A stretch of 54,075 bases of DNA. Origin: CAZMGG01 sp964565715 (lineage in GTDB: Bacteria; Planctomycetota; UBA1135; UBA2386). Below are positions 1-9,114 of this stretch, piece by piece (the stretch's first letter is position 1; each line of letters opens with the position of its first letter). The notes beneath the pieces are model-generated. The model was not told the origin of the DNA. It ran no database searches and saw only the letters and a list, made by a program, of their open reading frames with translations. The DNA is taken from positions 1-54,075 of the forward strand of contig CAZMGG010000025.1 in assembly GCA_964565715.1 (NCBI GenBank), written 5' to 3'. The position numbers and the translations under genes were made by a program.

Positions 1-58
1 CGTCACCGGTGATGAACAGCGCCGGATTTCGGCGGTTCTTGACCGCCGTTGACACTAC

Positions 59-2974
59 ATGGGCTTCTTCAGTCCTGACGGCCTCATCCGCGACGAACAG
101 GCCAACTCGCAGGCCTCCTTCCTTGCCAACACCGGCCCTCCCAAGCGGGCCGTCAGCGAGCAGTTCGTCGCCCTGTGGTCCGCTGGCGGCGCCTACCAGT
201 CCCACCAGGCCCTCTACTACCCGATCTGCGGCTACGTAGTCACGACGGTACCCCAGCGGCAGACCGAACTGGTGCAGCAGCGCTCCCTGCAACTCGTGCA
301 GGCGGTGAAGCTGCTGCTGCAGGAGAGCAGCCCCCGCAACCCCATCGGCACGCCGCTCACCGCGGACGAGGTGGAGAACCGGCTGGTGGTGGTGTGGGCC
401 GGCGGCAGCAACGGTGGCCTGCAGTCCAGCTTCGCCGCCATGCTCTACCCGGACCTGGTGCACGGCTGCTTCTCGCAGACCTACTCACCGAGCACCCAGC
501 GCCTGATCGGCGAGCAGGAGTTCGGCTACGCGGTCGCGGCCCTGACCGGATCGTCGTCGATCGGCGCCGACTTCGACCCGATCGACATGCGCAACTGGTG
601 CCACTACGCCTGGAATCGCGGTCTCGACGTCCAGGATCTGTCGGTGTCGCGCCAGTTCCTGTCCGGGCGCACCTACCGGCCCTTCTACTTCTACGTCGGC
701 GACGAGGACCTGACCTCCACCGGAACCGACTGGATCCGCGTGATGACCGGCACGCAGTTCGCGGATCATGGCGAAGTGCCGAGTCCGGCGACGCTGTGGT
801 CCTCGACCAACAACACGTTCGCCTGGAGTTCGGCGGAGTACGCCTGCCACGACTCCGGCGTCGCCACCAACCCGTACAATCCGTCGGTGTCCTCGATCCA
901 CACCACGGACTACGCCCTGGACCTGTTCGCCAGGGCGGTGATGAACCGCCAGGCCCAGCAGCAGGCGAGCGCGCAGATCCCGCAGCCGGTGGTGGTACGT
1001 GCCGGCCGCACGGCGGCCCAGGAAATGCGCGGGCTGGACGATCCCTCCGAGTGGTTCCACGGTCGTCCGGGAGAGGCGCTTCCAACGCCGGTGGTCGGTC
1101 CGCTCACCCGGGACATCAACTGGCAGCCGACCGGCCAGTACAGCGCCGCGGGCACCTGGCTGGGAAACAAGGAGTCGATGCTGATCCACAACCAGAAGGT
1201 CTACGTCGGCAGCGCCGAGGGCCTGGTGTCGTGCTTCCAGGTCGATACCTCCAGCGCGGACCTGCCGCTGGTGCGGGTGGCGCAGAGTCCGCCGCTCGGC
1301 CAGCAGGCCTGGGGACTCACGGTCGTGGGCAGTGGCAGCACCGCGTCGATCGTGGCCGGCACCCGCCGGCATCTGTGGAAGCTTGATCCTGGCATGTTGC
1401 AGATCCAGGCATCGGTACAGCTGCCGTGGGAGGTGGCCAAGCCCTATCGCCTCAAGGTTGCTGACGTGCTACCGAACGGCACCGGCGCCGAGATCATCTT
1501 CGCCAGCGTGCATGGCGGGCTGGTCTTCTGCGACCAGAACCTCAACCTGCTCTACGAGTGGCCGGAGCCAGGCATCCTGGACTTCACCGTGCAGGGCGAC
1601 GTGGTGACGATCATGTCCGAACGGGGTGTGCTAGCCGGCGTGCGGTTCACGGTGGGTACGGGCACCAACCCGTACCAGGCCTGGCTGCATGCCGCCTCGG
1701 AACCCATGTCGGGGACGCCCTGGGACCTGGAGAAGGTCACCTTGGCGTTCGGCAGCACCCTGGTGCCGTTCACCGTCGGGCTCTGGAGCGGCGATGCCGA
1801 TCGGCTGTCGCTCCGGGTGTTCTGGCTGATGGCCGGAGTCCGGCAGTGGAAGCCGGCGGGTGACATCACAAGCGTGGGGAGTGGGTTCCAGTCGCCGACA
1901 CACGTCATGGTCACGCAGCAAGGCGTGACAGGGATCACGACGTTTCCCTGGCAGCCGAATGAAGATGACATCAAGGATGTGATCTTCGAGTATTACAACC
2001 CGCCACCGACATCGGCGCTATGGGCGAAACGAGCTGTGTCGGTTGGCATCCTTTCGGGGTTGCTCGCTCTCAAGCATGGCGGTGATGTCTTGCGCAATGG
2101 ACCGGATTGGACCACCTACTACTGGTCGAATGCGAATTGGGGCAATTCGGTGGATGGGGTGCACGCAACCGGCAATGCGATCGATGGCCTGTGGTTCTCG
2201 ACGGCGCCGTGGACTTCTCCTGGGCCGGGCCAGTCGGCCACGCCTCGTTGGTCCGGTTCGACTTTCGAGTTGATCCGGAACGTGGACTACCTGTTCCCGG
2301 GCATGGACCTGCAGGCCCTGCGTATCTTCAGGATCAACAACCAAGACACCATCCTGCTCGGCTGTCCCGGAGGTCGTGTACGGGTCATGGTGCCTGGGAG
2401 CATGCGAACCGATGACTCGACCGACCACACCCGCGCCACGTATCTGCAGGGGTTGCCGGTAGACCTGGGGCACGGCATGGCGGCATTCGACGCCCAGGTT
2501 GATGCGCAGGGCGTGGCGACGATATGGTTCGGCACGGCCTGCGGACATGCCGCCCGACCCGTGGGCTACACGACCAACGGGTCGCTGGGCGACAGCGACG
2601 TGTTGCACGGGGCGATCCATCGCGTGACCTGGACTCCCGGGAGCCAGGGCGGTTTCTCCAACCTGTTGACGGTGCCGCTGCCGCCCACGACCAGTCATCC
2701 GAGGGGCGCCTTCGGCATCGTCGGCATGAAGGTGGTGGATCTGTTGCCGGGTGGCAACCACGAGCTGGTCGTGACCACGCTGGCGGGCGACGTGTTTCTG
2801 TTCGACTCCTCCTTGACATCAATCAGCCCTATTGTCAGAACGCATGTTTCGGGATCCGCTGGCTGCTACAACGCGATCGTGGTGACAGATCTCGACGGCA
2901 ATCAGCAGAAGGAGCTCTATGTCGGTGGATCCGCAGGAGTATGGAAATTCGTGCCGAGTGGAGGTGCGCCATGA
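59..2974 (+). CDS. alpha/beta-hydrolase-like protein with C-terminal beta-propeller, probably 5'-incomplete
   Basis: 971 residues from the first ATG after an in-frame TGA at 50-52. The N-terminal ~300 residues resemble an alpha/beta hydrolase: a nucleophile-elbow motif GGSNGG (Ser117), an acidic GDED segment near 215-217 and a candidate His281 in SSIHTTDY. The remainder is repetitive beta-rich sequence with propeller/FG-GAP-like units, such as TDLDGNQQKELYVGG near the C terminus and GAEIIFASVHGGLVF further in. An exported enzyme is the likeliest reading, yet the visible start has no signal peptide and falls directly in hydrolase-like sequence. The true start is therefore probably outside the window or in another frame. 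The stop overlaps the next ATG by 4 nt, so the two genes are co-translated. From about 1860 onward base composition is less GC-rich than in the rest of the window. The substrate is not predictable. Confidence 0.72.
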   Translation: MGFFSPDGLIRDEQANSQASFLANTGPPKRAVSEQFVALWSAGGAYQSHQALYYPICGYVVTTVPQRQTELVQQRSLQLVQAVKLLLQESSPRNPIGTPLTADEVENRLVVVWAGGSNGGLQSSFAAMLYPDLVHGCFSQTYSPSTQRLIGEQEFGYAVAALTGSSSIGADFDPIDMRNWCHYAWNRGLDVQDLSVSRQFLSGRTYRPFYFYVGDEDLTSTGTDWIRVMTGTQFADHGEVPSPATLWSSTNNTFAWSSAEYACHDSGVATNPYNPSVSSIHTTDYALDLFARAVMNRQAQQQASAQIPQPVVVRAGRTAAQEMRGLDDPSEWFHGRPGEALPTPVVGPLTRDINWQPTGQYSAAGTWLGNKESMLIHNQKVYVGSAEGLVSCFQVDTSSADLPLVRVAQSPPLGQQAWGLTVVGSGSTASIVAGTRRHLWKLDPGMLQIQASVQLPWEVAKPYRLKVADVLPNGTGAEIIFASVHGGLVFCDQNLNLLYEWPEPGILDFTVQGDVVTIMSERGVLAGVRFTVGTGTNPYQAWLHAASEPMSGTPWDLEKVTLAFGSTLVPFTVGLWSGDADRLSLRVFWLMAGVRQWKPAGDITSVGSGFQSPTHVMVTQQGVTGITTFPWQPNEDDIKDVIFEYYNPPPTSALWAKRAVSVGILSGLLALKHGGDVLRNGPDWTTYYWSNANWGNSVDGVHATGNAIDGLWFSTAPWTSPGPGQSATPRWSGSTFELIRNVDYLFPGMDLQALRIFRINNQDTILLGCPGGRVRVMVPGSMRTDDSTDHTRATYLQGLPVDLGHGMAAFDAQVDAQGVATIWFGTACGHAARPVGYTTNGSLGDSDVLHGAIHRVTWTPGSQGGFSNLLTVPLPPTTSHPRGAFGIVGMKVVDLLPGGNHELVVTTLAGDVFLFDSSLTSISPIVRTHVSGSAGCYNAIVVTDLDGNQQKELYVGGSAGVWKFVPSGGAP

Positions 2975-4251
2975 ATCGGAGTAGCTTGTCGGTTGGTTTG
3001 GTGCTGGCGCTCATGATTTCCGCCGGTGCCTTGGCTCAGCGAACCTGGGTTGTGGATGCGTGTCCATTGGCTACGTCGCGGGACTTTGCAGACCTGCCCT
3101 CGGCAGTGGCGTCGGCAGCTCCAGGAGATACCATCTTGTTGGTGGGGAACATGGCATGCCCGACGGCATATTACTATGAAGCGACACACATCGATAAGCC
3201 TATATGTGTGGTCGGGCTGGTATCGGGGGGGAATGCCAACGCGAATATGGAGCCAAGGAGTGTCACTGTAATCGGGCGAATCACTGTGTCGGGAATACCG
3301 GAGGGGCAGCGCGTGACCCTGGCCAATATCGGCCTGGGTCCTGACGTAGGGGTCAACGGGTCCGGGCCATACGGACTGCACGCTTGGGATTGTGCCGGCG
3401 AAGTGGTGTTGGAGGACATCTACTCATTTGGAGCGTGGGCCAACTTCCGGTTCCGCTTCGATCGCTGCCAGGATGTCGTGATGCACTGGTGCGACATCGC
3501 ACCAGGATCAGAACCGATGACCATCATCGATTCGCAGGTTCGGATGGTCAGCTCGCGCATCCGCGCGACCAATGGGTTCACGCAGAACTGGCCTGGCGTG
3601 TTCTGGTACGGGACGACCGCTGCCATGCAGATCCGCAACTCTGAGGTGCTGCTTTCCGCCGACTGCTTGGTGACAGGAGCGGATCGCATTCCAGGGAGCA
3701 GCGCGAGTTCGGGGGTCTATCTCGAAAGCGGTGTCGTGCGGGTTGGGCCGGGAGTACAGCTATGGGGCGGATATGAAGGCCCCCAAGAACCGCCGCAGAC
3801 GAGGTACGGGCTAGGGGTGCGCCATGTCGCCCCTGGCACCGGGCAGGTCTTCGCCGACCCCCGAGCCTACGTGAACCGCTTCACGCCGCAGCCGACCACC
3901 ATCCACGCCGTGTACCACCAACCGGTCATCCAGAACCAGACCCAGCAGGTGTTCCTGTCCGGTCCCCCCGGCGGCTTCGGCCTGCTCGCGGTCGGCAATG
4001 CGCCGATCACGCCATGGCCGATGCTCCAGTACGGCACCCTCGGCATCGACCCCTGGACCCTGCAGTTCGTCGCTGCCGTCCCGCTGCCGAGCACCCACGG
4101 CACCGCCATCCTGACCCTGTTCACCAGCAACCAGGTCCCGATCGGCTTCCCGTTCGCCTGGCAGGGAGCGGTGATCGCACCCGATGGCGCGATCAGCCTG
4201 ACCGAGCCGTCGACCTTCACCGTCGCCTGGGCCCACGGCCGCGTGCTATGA
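2971..4251 (+). CDS. secreted parallel beta-helix-like protein with shared C-terminal domain
   Basis: 426 residues. The start at 2971 is set by a clear GGAGGT Shine-Dalgarno and a good signal peptide (hydrophobic run ending GALAQR). The segment DFADLPSAVASAAPGDTIL right after it is typical of the first turn of right-handed parallel beta-helix/pectin-lyase-fold proteins that read a list of layers or sites; repeated short strands follow to about residue 290. The last ~120 residues form a separate beta-rich domain (GPPGGFGLLAVG ... FPFAWQGAVIAPDGAISL) resembling the C-terminal domain of four other secreted proteins in this window. No catalytic residues could be assigned. The helix part has visibly lower GC and different codon choice than the C-terminal domain, consistent with a mosaic origin. 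It overlaps the upstream gene by ATGA. Confidence 0.75.
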   Translation: MNRSSLSVGLVLALMISAGALAQRTWVVDACPLATSRDFADLPSAVASAAPGDTILLVGNMACPTAYYYEATHIDKPICVVGLVSGGNANANMEPRSVTVIGRITVSGIPEGQRVTLANIGLGPDVGVNGSGPYGLHAWDCAGEVVLEDIYSFGAWANFRFRFDRCQDVVMHWCDIAPGSEPMTIIDSQVRMVSSRIRATNGFTQNWPGVFWYGTTAAMQIRNSEVLLSADCLVTGADRIPGSSASSGVYLESGVVRVGPGVQLWGGYEGPQEPPQTRYGLGVRHVAPGTGQVFADPRAYVNRFTPQPTTIHAVYHQPVIQNQTQQVFLSGPPGGFGLLAVGNAPITPWPMLQYGTLGIDPWTLQFVAAVPLPSTHGTAILTLFTSNQVPIGFPFAWQGAVIAPDGAISLTEPSTFTVAWAHGRVL

Positions 4252-4314
4252 CGCCCCGGAGCGGGCACCGACCAACTACCCCAACGGCGCATTCCAGCCG
4301 GGCCCACCAGGATC

Positions 4315-4320
4315 TACGCT
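4315..4320 (+). promoter_or_regulatory. -10-like hexamer TACGCT for the cytochrome gene
   Basis: The hexamer ends 7 nt before the ATG at 4328. At usual -10 to start-site spacing, transcription would begin at or next to the start codon, giving a leaderless mRNA. No Shine-Dalgarno is present. The -35 match (TTCCAG at 4292) is weak. Confidence 0.35.
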
Positions 4321-4327
4321 GCGCGTG

Positions 4328-5977
4328 ATGCTGTTCGTTCGCGCCGCCGCCGTCCTGATCCCTACCCTGGCTCTCACCACCCTCGCCTCGTTCCAGGATC
4401 CCGAGCCGCGTCCCCTCGGGCCCGGCCCGCAGTGGCGCGGCCCCGTGCGGCCCACCGCCGCCAACGAGGTGTTCGCCACCGGCGACGGCTGCGCCATGTG
4501 CCACTCGGCGAGCGAGCGAGCCACCGCCATGCGCAACGCCCAGGGCGACGACGTGTCGCCGCACGGGCTGTGGCAGGCCAGCATGATGGCCAACTCGTTC
4601 CGCGATCCCTACTGGCGGGCGCAGGTCGAGAAGGAGAGCGCCGCCGATCCGGCGCGGGCGAGCGAGGTGCAGGCGCTGTGCGTGCGCTGCCACGCGCCGA
4701 TGGCGCACCACACGGCGGTGCTCGGCGGCAAGCCGGCGCCGGACTTCGCCGCGGCCCTGGCCGAGCCGCTCAGCCAGGACGGCGTGTCCTGCACGGTCTG
4801 CCATCAGGTGCAGCCGCGGGGGCTCGGCGAGCCGGCCAGCTGGAATGGCCAGATCGCCATCGACCGCGGCCGCACCATCTTCGGGCCGTTCGCCGACCCG
4901 GCGCCGGGACCGATGCGGATGCACTCGGGCTACACGCCGACCCAGGGCACGCACGTGCAGACCTCGGCGCACTGCGGCAGCTGCCACACGCTGTTCACCG
5001 GCCACACCGGGGCGGCGTTCCCGGAGCAGACGCCCTACCTGGAATGGCGCAACTCGGTGTTCACCACCGAGGACGGCGCCGGGGACGAGGCGCGCAGCTG
5101 CCAGCAGTGCCACATGCCGCGGACCGGCACGACCAAGGCGGCGCGCAACCCGATGGGGCTCGACTTCGCCATCCCGGCGCGGCCGGATCACGCCGCGCAC
5201 ACGTTCCTCGGCGGCAACGCGTTCATGCTGGACCTGCTGCGGACCCATCGCGAGGAGCTGGGGGTCACCGCCAGCGACGCGGCGCTGCGGCGGGCGGCCG
5301 CCGCCACCCGGCGGCAGCTCGCCGAGGACACCGCCGGGCTGTCGATCGGCGAGCCGGGGCTGCGGGAGGGGCGGCTGGCGTTCACGGTGCAGGTGGAGAA
5401 CAAGACCGGTCACAAGTTCCCCAGCGGCTACCCGGCGCGGCGGGCGTGGCTGCACGTCGAGGTGCGGGCGGGCGGCCGCACGCTGTTCCGCAGCGGCGCC
5501 TTCGACGAACGGGGCCGGCTGCTGGACGTGGCGGACGAGGGCGACGTGCCGCACGGCAACCTGATCGAGGGGCCGGGCCAGGTGGCGGTCTACGAACTGG
5601 TGGCCGAGGACGCCGGCGGCGAGCCGACCACCCACCTGACGCGCATGCACAGGAAGCGCAAGGATACGCGGCTGCTGCCGCGGGGCTGGCGGCGGGACGG
5701 CCCGCACGCCGAGGTGACCGCGCCGGTGGGCATCGGCAGCGACCTCGACTTCGTCGGCGGCTCGGATCTGGTGTCGTTCGACGTGGCGCTGCCGGCGGAC
5801 GCGCCGGAGCGCGGGCTGCAGATCGTCGCGTGGCTGCACTACCAGCCGGTGCCGCCGCACTGGGTCGACGCGTTGCGGAACGTCGATGCCCAAGCGGCCC
5901 GCGCGTTCGTGCGGATGTACGACGCGGCCGATCCGCGGCCGGAGACGGTGGCGGTGGCGGTGCGGGTCCTGCGCTGA
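4328..5977 (+). CDS. pentaheme c-type cytochrome (cytochrome c554-like family)
   Basis: 549 residues. I chose the ATG at 4328; an in-frame GTG lies one codon upstream. A Sec signal peptide (about residues 1-22) implies export to the periplasm, where hemes would be attached. Five CXXCH motifs are visible: CAMCH 55-59, CVRCH 118-122, CTVCH 155-159, CGSCH 216-220 and CQQCH 258-262. Many additional His residues between them could be distal axial ligands. This spacing resembles cytochrome c554/multiheme redox proteins. Residues from about 345 on are beta-rich (KTGHKFPSGYPARR onward) and carry no heme motif; such a domain is common at the end of this family. A redox partner role is an inference, as no oxidoreductase partner gene lies adjacent. 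Monocistronic by spacing. Confidence 0.85.
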   Translation: MLFVRAAAVLIPTLALTTLASFQDPEPRPLGPGPQWRGPVRPTAANEVFATGDGCAMCHSASERATAMRNAQGDDVSPHGLWQASMMANSFRDPYWRAQVEKESAADPARASEVQALCVRCHAPMAHHTAVLGGKPAPDFAAALAEPLSQDGVSCTVCHQVQPRGLGEPASWNGQIAIDRGRTIFGPFADPAPGPMRMHSGYTPTQGTHVQTSAHCGSCHTLFTGHTGAAFPEQTPYLEWRNSVFTTEDGAGDEARSCQQCHMPRTGTTKAARNPMGLDFAIPARPDHAAHTFLGGNAFMLDLLRTHREELGVTASDAALRRAAAATRRQLAEDTAGLSIGEPGLREGRLAFTVQVENKTGHKFPSGYPARRAWLHVEVRAGGRTLFRSGAFDERGRLLDVADEGDVPHGNLIEGPGQVAVYELVAEDAGGEPTTHLTRMHRKRKDTRLLPRGWRRDGPHAEVTAPVGIGSDLDFVGGSDLVSFDVALPADAPERGLQIVAWLHYQPVPPHWVDALRNVDAQAARAFVRMYDAADPRPETVAVAVRVLR

Positions 5978-6008
5978 GGCCGTGCTGGGGCGGCCGCGGG
6001 CCCGCCCC

Positions 6009-6014
6009 TATGCT
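6009..6014 (+). promoter_or_regulatory. -10-like hexamer TATGCT for the K+ channel gene
   Basis: Ends 8 nt before the GTG start at 6023; no Shine-Dalgarno sits between them. Consistent with a leaderless transcript. Confidence 0.35.
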
Positions 6015-6022
6015 CCCCGGCC

Positions 6023-7753
6023 GTGTTGAAGTCGTTCCCGTCGCAGCTCGTCGCGCTCACCCGGCATCGCGGCAACCGTCGCAACCTGCGGGTGCTGCTG
6101 CGGTTCCTGCTGGTGCTGCTGGGGATGATCGCGCTGTACTCGGTGCTGTTCCACGTGCTGATGCTGCGCGAGGGGCAGGACCACACCTGGATCACCGGGC
6201 TGTACTGGACGCTGACGGTGATGTCGACGCTGGGGTTCGGCGACATCACCTTCCACACCGACCTGGGGCGGCTGTTCTCGATCCTGGTGCTGCTGAGCGG
6301 GATGGTGTTCCTGCTGATCCTGCTGCCCTTCACGTTCATCGAGTTCTTCTACGAGCCGTGGGTGAAGGCGCGGCTCGAGCAGAAGACGCCGCGAGGCGTC
6401 GACGACGAGGTGACCGGCCACGTCATCCTGACCCACGCCGACCCGCTGGCGGCGTCGCTGGTGCGTCGGCTGGAGAACCTGCAGGTGCCGCACGTGCTGG
6501 TGATCCGGGAGGCGCGGGATGCCCAGGACCTGCAGGACCATGGGTTCCAGGTGGCGGTGGGCGAACTGGACGAAGCCGAGACCTGGCGGCGGGTGGGCGT
6601 CGAACGGGCGGCGCTGGTGCTGGCCACCGGCGCCGAGGTGCTGAACAGCAGCATCGCCTTCACGGTGCGGGAGGTGACGAAGTCGGTGCCGGTGGCGGTG
6701 ACGGCGCAGAGCGAGTCCGCGGTGGACGTGCTGGAACTGGCGGGCGCCAGCCACGTGCTGCGGCTGGAGCAGATGATGGGGCAGGCCCTGGCGCGGCGCA
6801 CGCGGGGCGGCGACACCGGCGCCAACATCATCGGCCACGTCGATGGTGTGCTGATCGCCGAGGCGTCGGCCCAGGGCACGCCGCTGGTGGGCCGGAAGCT
6901 CAGCGAGTGCCGGCTGCGCGAGGACTTCGGGGTGGCGGTGGCCGGGGTGTGGCGGCGGGGCCGGTTCGAGGGCGGCCGCGCCGAGACGGTGATCGAGGAG
7001 TCGACGGTGCTGGTGCTGGCCGGCGACAAGCAGCAGATCGGCCGCTACGACGCCCACTTCGGCATGTTCCGCGAGGCGGACGCGCCGGTGCTGATCATCG
7101 GCGGCGGCCGGGTCGGGCGGGCCACCGCCAAGGCGCTGGGGCTCGCCGGCCACGACTACCGCATCGTCGACAAGGATCCGGCGCGCATCGTCCCGGACAG
7201 CAAGCGGCACTTCCTCGGCGACGGCGCCGATCTGGCGGTGCTGAAGGCGGCGGGCATCGAGGAGACCCAGGCGGTGGTGATCACCAGCCATCTGGACGAC
7301 GTCAACGTGTTCCTGACCCTGTACTGCCGCAAGCTGCGTCCGGACGTGCAGATCCTGGCCCGGGCCACCCAGGAGCGGAACGTCGGCGCGCTGCATCGCG
7401 CGGGCGCCGACGTGGTGCTGTCCTACTCTTCGATGGGCAGCAACGCCGTGCTCAACCTGATGCGGCGCGGCGAGGTGCTGATGCTGGCGGAGGGGCTCGA
7501 CGTGTTCCGGGTGCAGGTGCCCGAGGAGCTGGACGGCAAGATGCTGGCCGAGTGCGGCATCCGCGAGGACACCAGCTGCAGCGTGGTGGCGGTGCGGCAG
7601 GGCGAGGAGATGCGGGTGGTGCCGGGGCCCGAACACCGGCTGCGGCAGGGCGACCACATGCTGCTGATCGGCACGCTGGCGGCTGAGGAGGCGTTCCTCG
7701 AGCAGTACCCCGACGCGGTGCTGCCCGGGGAGGCCGGCGAGCCGGTGGCCTAG
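6023..7753 (+). CDS. potassium channel with two RCK (TrkA-N/TrkA-C) domains
   Basis: 576 residues, GTG start. Two membrane helices (about 24-48 and 83-108) flank a pore loop with the selectivity filter TLGFGD (69-74), the LGFGD version seen in many prokaryotic K+ channels. The cytoplasmic part contains two Rossmann/TrkA-N units. The first, from about residue 133, has a degenerate nucleotide-binding loop. The second has a canonical GGGRVG loop after residue 354. Each is followed by a TrkA-C-like segment, the last near 500-570. The protein should gate K+ flux at the inner membrane in response to NAD(H) or another nucleotide or ligand; which one cannot be read from sequence. Its TAG stop shares the palindrome CTAG (7750-7753) with the stop of the convergent glgC gene. 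Confidence 0.9.
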   Translation: MLKSFPSQLVALTRHRGNRRNLRVLLRFLLVLLGMIALYSVLFHVLMLREGQDHTWITGLYWTLTVMSTLGFGDITFHTDLGRLFSILVLLSGMVFLLILLPFTFIEFFYEPWVKARLEQKTPRGVDDEVTGHVILTHADPLAASLVRRLENLQVPHVLVIREARDAQDLQDHGFQVAVGELDEAETWRRVGVERAALVLATGAEVLNSSIAFTVREVTKSVPVAVTAQSESAVDVLELAGASHVLRLEQMMGQALARRTRGGDTGANIIGHVDGVLIAEASAQGTPLVGRKLSECRLREDFGVAVAGVWRRGRFEGGRAETVIEESTVLVLAGDKQQIGRYDAHFGMFREADAPVLIIGGGRVGRATAKALGLAGHDYRIVDKDPARIVPDSKRHFLGDGADLAVLKAAGIEETQAVVITSHLDDVNVFLTLYCRKLRPDVQILARATQERNVGALHRAGADVVLSYSSMGSNAVLNLMRRGEVLMLAEGLDVFRVQVPEELDGKMLAECGIREDTSCSVVAVRQGEEMRVVPGPEHRLRQGDHMLLIGTLAAEEAFLEQYPDAVLPGEAGEPVA

Positions 7754-8979
7754 AACTTGAAGCCGCGCGGGATCACGGCGATGCCAGTGGGCGACATCGG
7801 GAAGCGGCGGCGGTCGGCGGCCGGGTCATGGCCGATCACGGTCCCGTCGGGCACCTTGTTCCACTTGTCGAGGATCACCCGCCGCAGGCGGCAGCCCTTG
7901 CCGATGCTGGTGCCGCGCATCACGATCACCTCGTCGAGCTGGGTGTGTTCGTCGACGAACGCGAGGTTGGAGAGGATCGAACGGCGGACCTTGGCGCCGG
8001 ACACGATCACGCCGGGCGCCAGCAGCGAGTCCGCCACCTCGGCCCGGCGACCTTCCTCGGCGAACACCGTCTTCGCCGGCGGATCGTTGTGCCAGAGCGT
8101 GTAGGTGGGCCAGTCGCGGCGATACAGGTTGAGCTGCGGCGCCACGTTGCACAGGTCCATGTGCGCCTCGAAGTAGGCCTCGATGGTGCCGACGTCGCGC
8201 CAGTAGGGGTTCTTGTCGCCGGGCAGGCCGCGGAAGGCGTGGGCGAACACCGGCACCGCGTCGATCATGCGCGGGATCACGTGCATGCCGAAGTCGCCGC
8301 CCTTGCCCTCGGGCTGCGCGGCGTCCTCCTTCAGGCGCTGCACCAGCTCCTTGGTCTCGAAGGCGTAGATGCCCATCGACGCGAGGCAGAAGCCCGGCTG
8401 GCCGGGGATCTCCGGCGCGTTCTGCTTCGGCTTCTCGACGAAGCCGGTGACGCGGCCCTTGGCGTCGGTCTGCAGGATGCCGAACTGGTGCGCCTCGGCG
8501 GCCGGGATGCGGATCGCGGCGATGGTCAGCGCCGCCTTGTGCTCCACGTGCTCCCGGAGCAGGTCGCGGTAGTCCATGTGGTAGATGTGGTCGCCGGACA
8601 GCACCAGCACGTTGTTCGGCTGCCAGTCCTCGATCGCGTCCAGGTTGTGGAAGATCGCGTCGGCGGTGCCGCGGTACCAGCGGCCGACGGTGACGTGGTG
8701 CGGCGGCGTGCAGGTGATCCACTGCTCCAGCCGGCGCGGCAGGAAGTTCCAGCCGAACCGGATGTGCTCCTCCAGCGAGCGCGCCTGGTACTGCGTCAAC
8801 AGGTGCAGCCGGCGCAGGCCCGAGTGGATGCAGTTGCTGAGCGTGAAGTCGATGATCCGATAGCAGCCGCCGAACGGCACCGCGGGCTTGGCGCGGTTCT
8901 GGGTCAGCGGCTTCAGGCGGTTGCCTTCACCGCCGGCGAGGATGAAGGCGAGGGTGTTCTTGAGGTCGAGGGTGACCAT
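7750..8979 (-). CDS. glgC: glucose-1-phosphate adenylyltransferase (ADP-glucose pyrophosphorylase)
   Basis: 409 residues. Makes ADP-glucose from glucose-1-phosphate and ATP for glycogen synthesis in the cytoplasm. The nucleotidyltransferase signature is intact: AGGEGNRLKPLT, then RAKPAVPFGG and the IIDFTLSNCIHSG block, with VLSGDHIYHMDY and GFVEKPK further on. A left-handed beta-helix C-terminal half follows (GVIVSGAKVRRSIL). I took the ATG at 8979, which gives the usual length; the frame stays open far upstream only because of GC bias. The gene is divergent from the debranching-enzyme operon, sharing a 135-bp region, and convergent with the K+ channel gene, with which it overlaps by 4 bp at the stop codons. 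The 409-residue length fits the family. Confidence 0.95.
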   Translation of the reverse strand: MVTLDLKNTLAFILAGGEGNRLKPLTQNRAKPAVPFGGCYRIIDFTLSNCIHSGLRRLHLLTQYQARSLEEHIRFGWNFLPRRLEQWITCTPPHHVTVGRWYRGTADAIFHNLDAIEDWQPNNVLVLSGDHIYHMDYRDLLREHVEHKAALTIAAIRIPAAEAHQFGILQTDAKGRVTGFVEKPKQNAPEIPGQPGFCLASMGIYAFETKELVQRLKEDAAQPEGKGGDFGMHVIPRMIDAVPVFAHAFRGLPGDKNPYWRDVGTIEAYFEAHMDLCNVAPQLNLYRRDWPTYTLWHNDPPAKTVFAEEGRRAEVADSLLAPGVIVSGAKVRRSILSNLAFVDEHTQLDEVIVMRGTSIGKGCRLRRVILDKWNKVPDGTVIGHDPAADRRRFPMSPTGIAVIPRGFKF

Positions 8980-9077
8980 CGCGTCTAAGGATGCAGCGGG
9001 AGGGGGCCCGGTGACAGTTGGAAGAGGGGGAAGCTCCGCAGGGCTTGCGTCGCCCGCGCCGCCGCCGGAATGCGTGG

Positions 9078-9105
9078 TTGATGATCGGATGCGGCCCCGT
9101 AGGCT
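9078..9105 (+). promoter_or_regulatory. promoter of the glycogen operon (TTGATG-N16-TAGGCT)
   Basis: A -35 element TTGATG (9078-9083) and a -10 element TAGGCT (9100-9105) are separated by 16 nt. The -10 ends 9 nt before the TTG start at 9115, so the transcript would be leaderless or nearly so. It lies in the divergent region shared with glgC. Confidence 0.5.
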
Positions 9106-9114
9106 CCTGAGCCC

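Noticed and set aside
7750..7753. CTAG palindrome shared by two convergent stop codons as a functional site
   Set aside because: CTA/TAG stop codons facing each other automatically create CTAG; no other evidence for a site.
8983..8988. TTAGAC as the -10 of glgC
   Set aside because: It ends 3 nt before the ATG, too close for a start site upstream of the codon.
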